DNA from: Hydractinia symbiolongicarpus
Taxonomy: Eukaryota; Cnidaria; Hydrozoa; Anthoathecata; Hydractiniidae
Direction: 5' to 3'
Length of the DNA: 64,000 nt
NCBI RefSeq assembly: GCF_029227915.1
Contig: NC_079882.1
Span: forward strand, 30,124,001-30,188,000
Below the pieces are notes generated by a model. It was not told where the DNA came from. It worked only from the letters and a program-made list of their open reading frames with translations, and ran no database searches. This document shows positions 31,641 to 45,039 of the stretch, one piece after another. The position numbers were made by a program, and so were the translations under genes. Each line of letters begins with the position of its first letter. Positions within the stretch are counted from its first letter, which is position 1.

Positions 31641-33939
31641 AAGCGCTACCGCAGCGCCCTGTGTAACCACTGAATTTTAGCAATCATGTCACCAAAAGGA
31701 GAATGTTATTTCTTGCAGTCAAATTGGCTCATTTATCACATTTATAATGTCAAAGTCCAAAATCAGTTCAATTAGGTCCCACAGTCAATCGTTTCACTGT
31801 TAAAAGCGATGCAAGCTGGTAATATCTGAAACATATCGCTAAATACATGTTGGTACGAATATGTGACGCAAACGTTGTAACTCAAACGGACTGATACCCT
31901 TAGAAAGTCATTGAAAAAAAGTTTTTGAAACTGTCTCCATTTCCTTAGCGCGCGCAAATGGCTAAGGTTGGTCCCGCAGTACAAAATAACTGACTTATCT
32001 GAATTTCTGAATAAAGCGCTACAGTAGCACCCAGTGTAATCGTTGAGTTCAATCAATCATGTAAAATTAAGAAGACTGTTATTTCTTGGAGTCCAATTGG
32101 CCCATTTATCACATTTATAAGTTCAAAGACCAAAATCAGTTCAATTAAGTCCCACAGTCATTCGTTTCACTGTTTAAAGCGATGAAACCTAGTAATATCA
32201 GAAACATATTGCTAAATACATGTTGGTACGAATATGTTGCGCAACCGTTGTACTTCAAGCGAACGGATACCGCTAGAAACTCAATGAAATGTAGTTTTTG
32301 AAACATTCTCTATATCTTTAGTGCGTGATAACGGCTAGGATTGGTCCCACAGTAAAATATGACTTATTTATGTAAATTTTTAAACGAAGCGCTACAACAG
32401 CGCCCAGTGTAATCGCTAAGTTCCAGCAACCATGTCAGATTAAGAAGAATGCTATTTGTTGGAGTCCAATTATCTCATTTATTACATTTATAATGTCGAA
32501 GTCCAAAATCAGTTCCATTAGGCCCCACAGTCAATCGTTTCACTGTTAAAAGCGATGCAACCTGGCAATATCTGAAACATATCGCTAAATACATGTTGGT
32601 GCGAATATGTGACGCAACCGTTGTTCTTCAAGCGGACAGATATCGTTAGAAACTCAATGAAACGTAGTATTTGAAACTGTCTCTATATCTTCAGCGCGTG
32701 CTAACGGCTAGGATTGGTCCCACAGTAAAAAATGACTTAATTATCTAAATTTTTTTTATAAAGCGCCATCACAGCGGCCAGTGTAATCGCTGAGTTTCAG
32801 TAATCATGTCAAGTTAAGAAGAATGTTTTTTCTTGGAGTCCAATTGTCTCATTTATGAAATTTATAAGGTCAAAGTCAAAAATCTGTTCAATTAAGTCCC
32901 ACTGTCAATCGTTTCACTGTTAAAAGCAATACAACCTAGTAACTTTAGAAATATATTGCTAAATACATGTTGTTACCAATATGTGACGCAACCGTTGTAA
33001 CTCAAACGGACTGATATCGTTAGAAAGTCAATGAAATATAGTTTTTGAAATTGTCTCCATTTCCTCAGCGCGCGCTAACGGCTAAGGTTGGTCCTGCAGT
33101 AGTAAATAACTGACTTATCTGAATTTCTGAATAAAACGCTACAGCAGCGCCCAGTGTAATCGTTGAGTTCAACCAGTCATGTAAAATTAAGAAGACTGTT
33201 ATTTCTTGGAGTCCAATTGGCCCATTTATCACATTTATAAGTTCAAAGACCAAAATCAGTTCAATTAAGTCCCACAGTCATTCGTTTCACTGTTAAAAGC
33301 GATGCAACCTGGTAATATCAGAAACATATCGCTAAATACATGTTGGTACGAATATGTGACGCAACCATTGTGACTCAAACGGACTGATACCGTTAGAAAC
33401 TCAATGAAATATAGTTTTTGAAACTGTCGCTATTTCTTCAGCGTGCGCTAACGGCTAGGATTGGTCCCACAGTACAAAATGACTTATTTATCCACATTTT
33501 TATGTAAAGCGCTACCACAGCGCCCAGTCTAATCGTTGAGTTCAATCAATCATGTCAAACTAAGAAGAATGCTATGCCTTGAAGTCCAATTGTCTCATTT
33601 ATCACATTTATAACTTCTAAGTCTAAAATCAGTTCAATTAAGTCCCACAGTCAATCGTTTCACTGTTCAAAGCGATGAAACCTAGTAACATCAGAAGCAC
33701 ATCGCTAAATACATGTTGGTACGAATATGTGACGCAGCAGTTGTTATTCAAACGGACTGATACCGTTATAAAGTCAATGAAATGTAGTTTTTGAAACTTT
33801 CTCCATTTCTTCACCGCGCGCTAACGGCTAGGATTGGTCCCACAGTAAAAATTGACATATTTATCTACATTTTTTAATAAAGCGCTATCACAACGCCCAG
33901 TGTAATCGTTGAATTCAAGCAATCATGTCAAAATAAGAA

Positions 33940-34010
33940 GAAAGTTATTTCTTGGACTCCAATTGTCTAACGGCTAAGATTGGTCCCAACGTACAAAATG
34001 ACTTATATAA
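33940..34010 (-). repeat. Truncated satellite monomer, copy 1
   Basis: At 33965 the sequence jumps from the TCCAATTGTCT box straight to TAACGGCTAAGATTGG, skipping about 226 bp and leaving a monomer of about 146 bp. The shared CT at the joint suggests microhomology. The same joint occurs near 39318. Confidence 0.85.
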
Positions 34011-37000
34011 ACTGCTAAATGAAGCGCTACAGCAGCGCCCCGTGTAACCACTGAATTCTAGCAATCATGTCAAAAGAAGGAGAATGATATTTCTTGCAGT
34101 CAAATTGGCTCATTTATCACATTTATGAAGTCAAAGTCCAATATCAGTTCAATTAGTTCCCACAGTCAATCGTTTCACTGTTAAAAGCGATGCAAGGTGG
34201 TAATATCTGAAACATATCGCTAAACACATGTTGGTGCGAATATGTGACGCAAACGTTGTAACTCAAACGGACTGATGCCCTTAGAAAGTCAACGAAATAA
34301 AGTTTTTAAAACTGTCTCTATATCTTCAGCGCGTGATAACGGCTAGGATTGGTCCCACAGTAAAAAATGACTTATTTACCTAAATTTTTAAACGAAGCGC
34401 TACCACAGCGCCCAGTGTAATCGCTAAGTTCCAGCAACCATGTCACATTAAGAAGGATGCTGTTTCTTGGAGTCCAATTATCTCATTTATCACATTTGTA
34501 TGGTCACAGTCTAAAGTCAGTTCAATTAAGTCCCACCGTCAATCGTTTTACTGTTTAAAGCGATGAAACCTAGTAATATCAGATACATATTGCTAAATAC
34601 ATGTTGGTACGAATATGTTGCGCAACCGTTGTTCTTCAAGCGAACGGATACCGTTAGAAACTCAATGAAATGTAGTTTTTGAAACATTCTCTATATCTTT
34701 AGCGCGTGATAACGGCTAGGATTGGTCCCACAGTAAAAAATGACTTATTTATGTAAATTTTTTAACGAAGCGCTACAACAGCGCCCAGTGTAATCGCTAA
34801 GTTCCAGCAACCATGTCAGAATAAGAAGAATGCTATTTGTTGGAGTCCAATTATCTCATTTATTACATTTATAATGTCGAAGTCCAAAATCAGTTGCATT
34901 AGGCCCCACAGTCAATCGTTTCACTGTTAAAAGCGATGCAACCTGGCAATATCTGAAACATATCGCTAAATACATGTTGGTGCGAATATGTGACGCAACC
35001 GTTGTTCTTCAAGCGGACAGATACCGTTAGAAACTCAATGAAATGTAGTTTTTGAAACTGTCTCTATATCTTCAGCGCGTGCTAACGGCTAGGATTGGTC
35101 CCACAGTAAAAAATGACTTAATTATCTAAATTTTTTTTATAAAGCGCTATCACAGCGGCCAGTGTAATCGTTGAGTTCCAGTAATCATGTCATGTTAAGA
35201 AGAATGTTTTTTCTTGGAGTCCAATTGTCTCATTTATGAAACTTATAAGGTCAAAGTCAAAAATCTGTTCAATTAAGTCCCACTGTCAATCGTTTCACTG
35301 TTAAAAGCGATACAACCTAGTAACATTAGAAATATATCGCTAAATACATGTTGGTACCAATATGTGACGCAACCGTTGTAACTTAAACGGACTGATATCG
35401 TTAGAAAGTCAATGAAATATAGTTTTTGAAACTGTCTCCATTTCCTCAGCGCGCGCTAACGGCTAAGGTTGGTCCCGCAGTACAAAATAACTGACTTATC
35501 TGAATTTCTGAATAAAGCGCTACCACAGCGCCCAGTCTAATCGTTGAGTTCAATCAATCATGTCAAACTAAGAAGAATGCTATGCCTTGAAGTCCAATTG
35601 TCTCATTTATCAAATTTATAAGTTCTAAGTCTAAAATCAGTTCAATTAAGTCCTACAGTCAATCGTTTCACTGTTCAAAGCGATGAAACCTAGTAACATC
35701 AGAAGCACATCGCTAAATACATGTTGGTACGAATATGTGACGCAGCAGTTGTAATTCAAACGGACTGATACCGTTATAAAGTCAATGAAATGTAGTTTTT
35801 GAAACTTTCTCCATTTCTTCACCGCGCGCTAACGGCTAGGATTGGTCCCACAGTAAAAATTGACATATTTATCTACATTTTTTAATAAAGCGCTATCACA
35901 ACGCCCAGTGTAATCGTTAAGTTCCAGCAACCATGTCAGATTAAGAAGAATGCTATTTGTTGGAGTCCAATTATCTCATTTATCACATTTATAATGTCGA
36001 AGTCCAAAATCAGTTCCATTAGGCCCAACAGTCAATCGTTTCACTGTTAAAAGCGATGCAAGCTGGTAATATCTGAAACATATCGCTAAACACATGTTGG
36101 TACGAATATGTGACGCAAACGTTGTAACTCAAACGGACTGATGCCCTTAGAAAGTCAAGGAAATAAAGTTTTTGAAACTGTCTCTATATCTTCAGCGCGT
36201 GATAACGGCTAGGATTGGTCCCATAGTAAAAAATGACTTATTTACCTAAATGTTTAAACGAAGCGCTACCACAGCGCCCAGTGTAATCGCTAAGTTCCAG
36301 CAGCCATGTCAGATTAAGAAGAATGCTATTTGTTGGAGTCCAATTATCTCATTTATCACATTTATAATGTTGAAGTCCAAAATCAGTTCCATTAGGCCCA
36401 ACAGTCAATCATTTCACTGTTAAAAGCGATGCAACCTGGCAATATCTGAAACATATCGCTAAATACATGTTGGTACGAATATGTGACGCAACCGTTGTTC
36501 TTCAAGCGGACAGATACCGTTAGAAAATCAATGAAATGTAGTTTTTGAAACTGTCTCTATATCTTCAGCGCGTGCTAACGGCTAGGATTGGTCCCACAGT
36601 AAAAAATGACTTATTTATCTAAAATTTTTTTATAGAGCGCTATCAGAGCGGCCAGTGTAATCGCTGAGTTCCAGTAATCATGTCAAGTTAAGAAGAATGT
36701 TTTTTCTTGGAGTCCAATTGTCTCATTTATGAAATTTATAAGGTCAAAGTCAAAAATCTTTTCAATTAAGTCCCACTGTCAGTCGTTTCACTGTTAAAAG
36801 CGATACAACCTAGTAACATTAGAAATATATCGCTAAATACATGTTGGTACCAATATGTGACGCAACTGTTGTAACTCAAACGGACTGATACCGTTAGAAA
36901 ATCAATGAAATATAGTTTTTGAAACTGTCTCCATTTCCTCAGCGCGCGCTTACGGCTAAGGTTGGTCCCGCAGTACAAAATAACTGACTTATCTGAATTT

Positions 37001-39294
37001 CTGAATAAAGCGCTACCACAGTGCCTAGTGTAATCGTTGAGTTTAATCAATCATGTAAAATTAAGAAGACTGTTATTTCTTGGAGTCCAATTGGCCCATT
37101 TATCACATTTATAAGTTCAAAGACCAAAATCAGTTCAATTAAGTCCCACAGTCATTCGTTTCACTGTTAAAAGCGATGCAACCTGGTAATATCAGAAACA
37201 TATCGCTAAATACATGTTGGTACGAATATGTGACCCAACCGTTGTGACTCAAACAGACTGATACCCTTAGAAACTCAATGAAATATAGTTTTTGAAACTG
37301 TCACTATTTCTTTAGCGCGCGCTAACGGCTAAGTCTGGTCCCACCGTACAAAATGACTTATATAAACTTCTAAATGAAGCGCTACCGCAGCGCCCCGTGT
37401 AACCACTGAACTCTAGCAATCATGTCAAAAGAAGGAGAATGTTATTTCTTGCAGTCAAATTGGCTCATTTATCACATATATAATGTCAAAGTCCAAAATC
37501 AGTTCAGTTAGGTCCCACAGTCAATCGTTTCACTGTTAAAAGCTGGTAATATCTGAAACATATCGCTAAATACATGTTGGTACGAATATGTGACGCAACC
37601 GTTGTACTTCAAGCGGACGGATACTGTTAGAAACTCAATGAAATGTAGTTTTTAAAACTGTCTCTATATTTTCAGCGCGTGATAACGGCTAGGGTTGGTC
37701 CCACAGTAAAAAATGACTTATTTATCTAAATTTTTAAACGAAGCGCTACCACAGCGCCCAGTGTAATCGCTAAGTTCCAGCAACCATGTCAGATTAAGAA
37801 GAATGCTATTTCTTGGAGTCCAATTATCTCATTTATCATATTTGTAGGGTCACAGTCTAAAGTCAGCTCAATTAAGTCCCACAGTCAATCGTTTTACTGT
37901 TTAAAGCGATGAAACCTAGTAATATCAGAAACATATTGCTAAATACATGTTGGTACGAATATGTGACGCAGCAGTTGTAACTCAAACGGACTGATACCGT
38001 TATAAAGTCAATGAAATGTAGTTTGTGAAAGTTTCTCTATTTTTTCAGCGCACGCTAACGGCTAGGATTGGTCCCACAGTAAAAAATGACTTATTTATCT
38101 AAATTTTTAAATGAAGCGCTACCACAGCGCCCAGTGCAATCGCTAAGTTCCAGCAACCATGTGAGATTAAGAAGAATGCTATTTCTTGGAGTCCAATTAT
38201 CTCATTTATCACATTTGTAGGGTCACAGTCTAAAGTCAGTTCAATTAAGTCCCACAGTCAATCGTTTTACTGTTTAAAGCGATGAAACCTAGTAATATCA
38301 GAAACATATTGCTAAATACATGTTGGTACGAATATGTTGCGCCACCGTTGTACTTCAAGCGAACGGATACCGTTAGAAACTCAATGAAATGTAGTTTTTG
38401 AAACATTCTCTATATCTTTAGCGCGTGATAACGGCTAGGATTGGTCCCACAGCAAAAAATGACTTATCTATCTAAATTTTTTTTATAAAGCGCTATCACA
38501 GCGGCCAGTGTAATCGCTGAGTTCCAGTAATCATGTCAAGTTAAGAAGAATGTTTTTTCTTGGGGTATTATTGTCTCATTTATGAAATTTATAAGGTCAA
38601 AGTCAAAAATCTGTTCAATTAAGTCCCACTGTCAATCGTTTCACTGTTAAAAGCGATACAACCTAGTAACATTAGAAATATATCGCTAAATACATGTTGG
38701 TACCAATATGTGACGCAACCGTTGTAACTCAAACGGATTGATACCGTTAGAAAGTCAATGAAATATTGTTTTTGAAACTGTCTCCATTTCCTCAGCGCGC
38801 GCTAACGGCTGAGGTTGGTCCCGCAGTACAAAATAACTGACTTATCTGAATTTCTGAATAAAGCGCTACCGCAGCGCCCAGTGTAATCGTTGAGTTCAAT
38901 CAATCATGTAAAATTAAGAAGACTGTTATTTCTTGGAGTCCAATTGGCCCATTTATCACATTTATAAGTTCAAAGACCAAAATCGGTTCAATTAAGTCCC
39001 ACAGTCATTCGTTTCACTGTTAAAAGCGATGCAACCTGGTAATATCAGAAACATATCGCTAAATACATGTTGGTACGAATATGTGACGCAAACGTTGTAA
39101 CTCAAACGGACTGATACCGTTATAAAGTCAATGAAATGTAGTTTTTGAAACTTTCTCTATTTCTTCACCGCGCGCTAACGGCTAGGATTGGTCCCACAGT
39201 AAAAAGTGACCTATTTATCTACATTTTTTAATAAAGCGCTATCACAACGCCCAGTGTAATCGTTGAATTCAAGCAATCATGTCAAAATAAGAAG

Positions 39295-39365
39295 AATGTT
39301 ATTTCTTGGAGTCCAATTGTCTAACGGCTAAGATTGGTCCCACCGTACAAAATGACTTATATAAA
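39295..39365 (-). repeat. Truncated satellite monomer, copy 2
   Basis: The joint is identical to that at 33965 (TCCAATTGTCTAACGGCTAA), followed by the same CTTATATAAACTGCTAAATG variant. The spacing is about 5354 bp, which equals 14 x 372 + 146. The deletion therefore arose once and was copied with its surroundings. Confidence 0.85.
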
Positions 39366-39989
39366 CTGCTAAATGAAGCGCTACCGCAGCGCCCCGTGTA
39401 ACCACTGAATTCTAGCAATCATGTCAAAAGAAGGAGAATGTTATTTCTTGCAGTCAAATTGGCTCATTTATCGCATTTATAATGTCAAAGTCCAAAATCA
39501 GTTCAATTAGTTCCCACAGTCAATCATTGCACTGTTAAAAGCGATGCAAGCTGGTAATATCTGAAACATATTGCTAAACACATGTTGGTACGAATATGTG
39601 ACGCAAACGTTGTAACTCAAACGGACTGATGCCCTTAGAAAGTCAATGAAATAAAGTTTTTGAAACTGTCTCTATATCTTCAGCGCGTGATAACGGCTAG
39701 GATTGGTCCCACAGTAAAAACTGACTTACTTACCTAAATTTTTAAACGAAGCGCTACCACAGCGCCCAGTGTAATCGCTAAGTTCCAGCAACCATGTCAG
39801 ATTAAGAAAAATAATATTTCTTGGAGTCCAATTATCTCATTTATCACATTTGTAGGGTCACAGTCTAAAGTCAGTTCAATTAAGTCCCACAGTCAATCGT
39901 TTTACTGTTTAAAGCGATGAAACCTAGTAATATCAGAAACATATCGCTAAATACATATTGGTACGAATATGTGACGCAGCAGTTGCAAT

Positions 39990-42900
39990 TCAAACGGACT
40001 GATACCGTTATAAGTCAATGATATGTAGTTTTTCAAGCTTTCTCTATTTCTTCAGGGCACGGTAACGGCTAGGATTGGTCCCATAGTAAAAAATGACTTA
40101 TTTATCTAAATTTTTAATTGAAGCGCTACCACAGCGCCCAGTGTAGTCGTTGAGTTCCGGCAATCATGTCAAATTAAGAAGAATGTTATTTCTAGGAGTC
40201 CAATTGGCTCATTTATCACATTAATAAGTTCAAAGTCCAAAATCATTTCAATTAAGTCCCACAGTCATCCGTTTCACTGTTAAAAGCGATGGAACCTGGT
40301 AAAATCAGAAACATATCGCTAAATACATGTCGGTACGAATATGTGACGCAAACGTTGTAACTCAAACGGCCTGATGCCCTTAGAAAGGCAATGAAATAAA
40401 GTTTTTGATTCTGTCTCCATTTCCTCAGCGCGCGCTAACGGCTAAGATTGGTCCCGCAGTACGAAATGACTGATTGATCTAAGTTTCTAAATGAAGCGCT
40501 ACCGCAGCGCCTAGTGTGATCGTTGAGTTCAATCAATCATGTCAAATTAAGAAGAATGTTATTTCTTGGAGTCCAATTGGCTCATTTATCACATTTATAA
40601 GTTCAAAGTCCAAAATCAGTTCGATTAAGTCACACAGTCATTCGTTTCACTGTTAAAAGCGATGCAACCTGGTAATATCAGAAACATATCGCTAAATACA
40701 TGTTGGTACGAATATGTGACGCAACCGTTGTAACTCAAAGGGACTGATACCCTTAGAAAGTCAATAAAATAAAGTTTTTGAAACTGTCTCCATTTCCTCA
40801 GCGCGCACTAACAGCTAAAATTGGTCCCGCAGCGCAAAATTACTGATTTATCTAAATTTCTAAATGAAGCGCTACCGCAGCGCACAGTGTAATCGTTGAG
40901 TTCAAGCAATCATGTCAAATTAAGAAGAATGTTTTTTCTTGGAGTCCAATTGTCTCCTTCCCCACATTCAAAAGGTCAAAGTCTAAGGTAGTTCAATTAA
41001 ATCACACAGTAATTCGTTTTAATGTTCAAAATGATGAAACCTAGTAACATCAGAAGCATATCGCTAAATAAATGTTGGTACGAATATGTGACGCAACCGT
41101 TGTAATTCAAACGGACTGATACCGTTATAAGTCAATGATATGTAGTTTTTAAAACTTTCTCTATTTCTTCAGGGCACGGTAACGGCTAGGATTGGTCCCA
41201 CAGTAAAAAATGACTTATTTATCTAAATGTTTAATTGAAGCGCTACCACAGCGCCCAGTGTAGTCGTTGAGTTCCGGCAATCATGTCAAATTAAGAAGAA
41301 TTTTATTTCTAGGAGTCCAATTGGCTCATTTATCACATTAATAAGTTCAAAGTCCAAAATCATTTCAATTAAGTCCCACAGTCATATGTTTCACTGTTAA
41401 AAGCGATGGAACCTGGTAATATCAGAAACATATCGCTAAATACATGTCGGTACGAATATGTGACGCAAACGTTGTAACTCAAACGGCCTGATCCCTTAGA
41501 AAGGCAATGAAATAAAGTTTTTGATTCTGTCTCCATTTCCTCAGCGCGCGCTAACGGCTAAGATTGGTCCCGCAGTACGAAATGACTGATTTATCTAAAT
41601 TTCTAAATGAAGCGCTACCGCAGCGCCTAGTGTGATTGTTGAGTTCAATCAATCATGTCAAATTAAGAAGAATGTTATTTCTTGGAGTCCAATTGGCTCA
41701 TTTATCACATTTATAAGTTCAAAGTCCAAAATCAGTTCAATTAAGTCACACAGTCATTCGTTTCACTGTTAAAAGCGATGCAACCTGGTAATATCAGAAA
41801 CATATCGCTAAATACATGTTGGTACGAATATGTGACGCAACCGTTGTAACTCAAAGGGACTGATACCCTTAGAAAGTCAATAAAATAAAGTTTTTGAAAC
41901 TGTCTCCATTTCCTCAGCGCGCACTAACGGCTAAAATTGGTCCCGCAGCGCAAAATTACTGATTTATCTAAATTTCTAAATGAAGCGCTACCGCAGCGCA
42001 CAGTGTAATTGTTGAGTTCAAGCAATCATGTCAAATTAAGAAGAATGTTTTTTCTTGGAGTCCAATTGTCTCCTTCCCCACATTCATAAGGTCAAAGTCT
42101 AAGGTAGTTCAATTAAATCACACAGTCATTCGTTTCAATGTTCAAAATGATGAAACCTAGTAACATCAGAAGCATATCGCTAAATAAATGTTGGTACGAA
42201 TATGTGACGCAACCGTTGTAATTCAAACGGACTGATACCGTTATAAGTCAATGATATGTAGTTTTTGAAACTTTTTCTATTTCTTCAGGGCACGGCAACG
42301 GCTAGGATTGGTCCCACAGTAAAAAATGACTTATTTATCTAAATGTTTAATTGAAGCGCTACCACAGCGCCCAGTGTAGTCGTTGAGTTCCAGCAATCGT
42401 GTCAAATGAAGAAGAATGTTATTTCTTGGAGTCCAATTGGCTCATTTATCACATTTATAAGTTCAAAGTCCAAAATCATTTCCATTAAGTCCCAAATTCA
42501 TCCGTTTCACTGTTAAAAGCGATGCAACCTGGTAATATCAGAAACATATCGCTACATACATGTTGGTACGAATATGTGACGCAACCGTTGTAACTCAAAG
42601 GGACTGATACCCTTAGAAAGTCAATAAAATAAAGTTTTTGAAACTGTCTCCATTTCCTCAGCGCGCACTAACGGCTAAAATTGGTCCCGCAGCGCAAAAT
42701 TACTGATTTATCTAAATTTCTAAATGAAGCGCTACCGCAGCGCACAGTGTAATCGTTGAGTTCAAACAATCATGTCAAATTAAGAAGAATGTTTTTTCTT
42801 GGAGTCCAATTGTCTCCTTCCCCACATTAATAAGGTCAAAGTCTAAGGTAGTTCAATTAAATCACACAGTCATTCGTTTCAATGTTCAAAATGATGAAAC

Positions 42901-43300
42901 CAGTAACATCAGAAGCATATCGCTAAATAAATATTGGTACGAATATGTGACGCAACCGTTGTAATTCAAACGGACTGATACCGTTATAAGTCAATGATAT
43001 GTAGTTTTTAAAACTTTTTCTATTTCTTCAGGGCACGGCAACGGCTAGGATTGGTCCCACAGTAAAAAATGACTTATTTATCTAAATGTTGAATTGAAGC
43101 GCTACCACAGCGCCCAGTGTAGTCGTTGAGTTCCAGCAATCGTGTCAAATTAAGAAGAATGTTATTTCTTGGAGTCCAATTGGCTCATTTATCACATTTA
43201 TAAGTTCAAAGTCCAAAATCATTTCCATTAAGTCCCAAATTCATCCGTTTCACTGTTAAAAGCGATGCAACCTGGTGATATCAGAAACATATCGTTAAAT
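39990..43300 (-). repeat. Three-monomer higher-order repeat (~1116 bp), last unit shortened to two
   Basis: GTGTAGTCGTTGAGTTCC occurs at about 40142, 41259, 42374 and 43116: spacings about 1117, 1115 and 742. Shared oddities include TTCAGGGCACGG, GGCCTGAT, TTTTTGATTCTGTC and TCCCCACATT. The last interval lost one monomer, so the array changes register there. Confidence 0.75.
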
Positions 43301-43439
43301 ACATGTCGGTACGAATATGTGACGCAAACGTTGTAACTCAAACGGCCTGATGCCCTTAGAAAGTTAATGAAATAAAGTTTTTGATACTGTCTCCATTTCC
43401 TCAGCGCGCGCTAACGGCTAAGATTGCTCCCGCAGTACG

Positions 43440-44955
43440 AAATGACTGATTTATCTAAATCTCTAAATGAAGCGCTACCGCAGCGCCTAGTGTAATCGTT
43501 GAGTTCAATCAATCATGTCAAATTAAGAATAATGCTATTTCTTGGAGTCCAATAATCTCATTTATCACATGTGTAAGGTCACAGTCTAAAATCAGTTCAA
43601 TTAAGTCCCACATTCAAACGTTTCACTTTTCAAAGCGATGAAACCTAGTAATATCAGAAACATATTGCTAAGTACATGTTAGTACGAATTTGTTGCGCAA
43701 CAGTTGTAACTCAAACGCACTGATACCACTAGAAAGTCACTGAAATGTAGTTTTTGAAACTGTCTCTTTTTCTTCAGCGAGCGCTAACGGCAAGGCTTGC
43801 TCCCACAGTAAAAAATGACTTATTTATCTTCATTTTTTTTATAAATCGCTATCACAGCGCTCAGTGTAATCGTTGAGTTCAAGCAATCAAGTCAAATTAA
43901 GAAAAATGTTTATTCTTGGAGTCCAACTCTCTCATTTATCTCATTTATAAGTTCAAAGTCTAAAATCAGTTCAATTAAGTCCCACAGTCAATCGTTTCAC
44001 TGTTCACACCGATTAAACCTGGAAACATCAGAAGCATATCGCTAAGTACGTGTTGGTACGAATATGTGACGCAACAGTTGTAACTCAAACGGACTGATAC
44101 CGTTAGGAAGTCAAAGAAATGTAGTTTTTGAAACTGTCTCTATTTCTTCAGCGCGTGCTAACTGCTAAGATTGGTCCCGCAGTATAAAATGACTGATTTA
44201 TCTAAATCTCTAAATGAAGCGCTACCGCAGCGCCTAGTGTAATCGTTGAGTTCAATCAATCATGTCAAATTAAGAATAATGCTATTTCTTGGAGTCCAAT
44301 AATCTCATTTATCACATGTGTAAGGTCACAGTCTAAAATCAGTTCAATTAAGTCCCACATTCAAACGTTTCACTTTTCAAAGCGATGAAACCTAGTAATA
44401 TCAGAAACATATTGCTAAGTACATGTTAGTACGAATTTGTTGCGCAACAGTTGTAACTCAAACGCACTGATACCACTAGAAAGTCACTGAAATGTAGTTT
44501 TTGAAACTGTCTCTTTTTCTTCAGCGAGCGCTAACGGCAAGGCTTGCTCCCACAGTAAAAAATGACTTATTTATCTTCATTTTTTTTATAAATCGCTATC
44601 ACAGCGCTCAGTGTAATCGTTGAGTTCAAGCAATCAAGTCAAATTAAGAAAAATGTTTATTCTTGGAGTCCAACTCTCTCATTTATCTCATTTATAAGTT
44701 CAAAGTCTAAAATCAGTTCAATTAAGTCCCACAGTCAATCGTTTCACTGTTCACACCGATTAAACCTGGAAACATCAGAAGCATATCGCTAAGTACGTGT
44801 TGGTACGAATATGTGACGCAACAGTTGTAACTCAAACGGACTGATACCGTTAGGAAGTCAAAGAAATGTAGTTTTTGAAACTGTCTCTATTTCTTCAGCG
44901 CGTGCTAACTGCTAAGATTGGTCCCGCAGTATAAAATGACTGATTTATCTAAATT
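43440..44955 (-). repeat. Near-identical two-monomer tandem duplication, offset 747 bp
   Basis: CTCTAAATGAAGCGCTACCG at 43461 recurs at 44208, with the whole following ~747 bp reproduced, including the rare AATCAAGTCAAATTAAG and TTCACACCGATTAAACC variants. I noticed almost no differences, which implies a recent event. Confidence 0.85.
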
Positions 44956-45039
44956 TCTAAATGGAGCGCTATTGCAGCGCCGAGTGTAATCATTGAGTTC
45001 AAGCAATCATGTCAAATTAAGAGGAATGTTATTTCTTGG

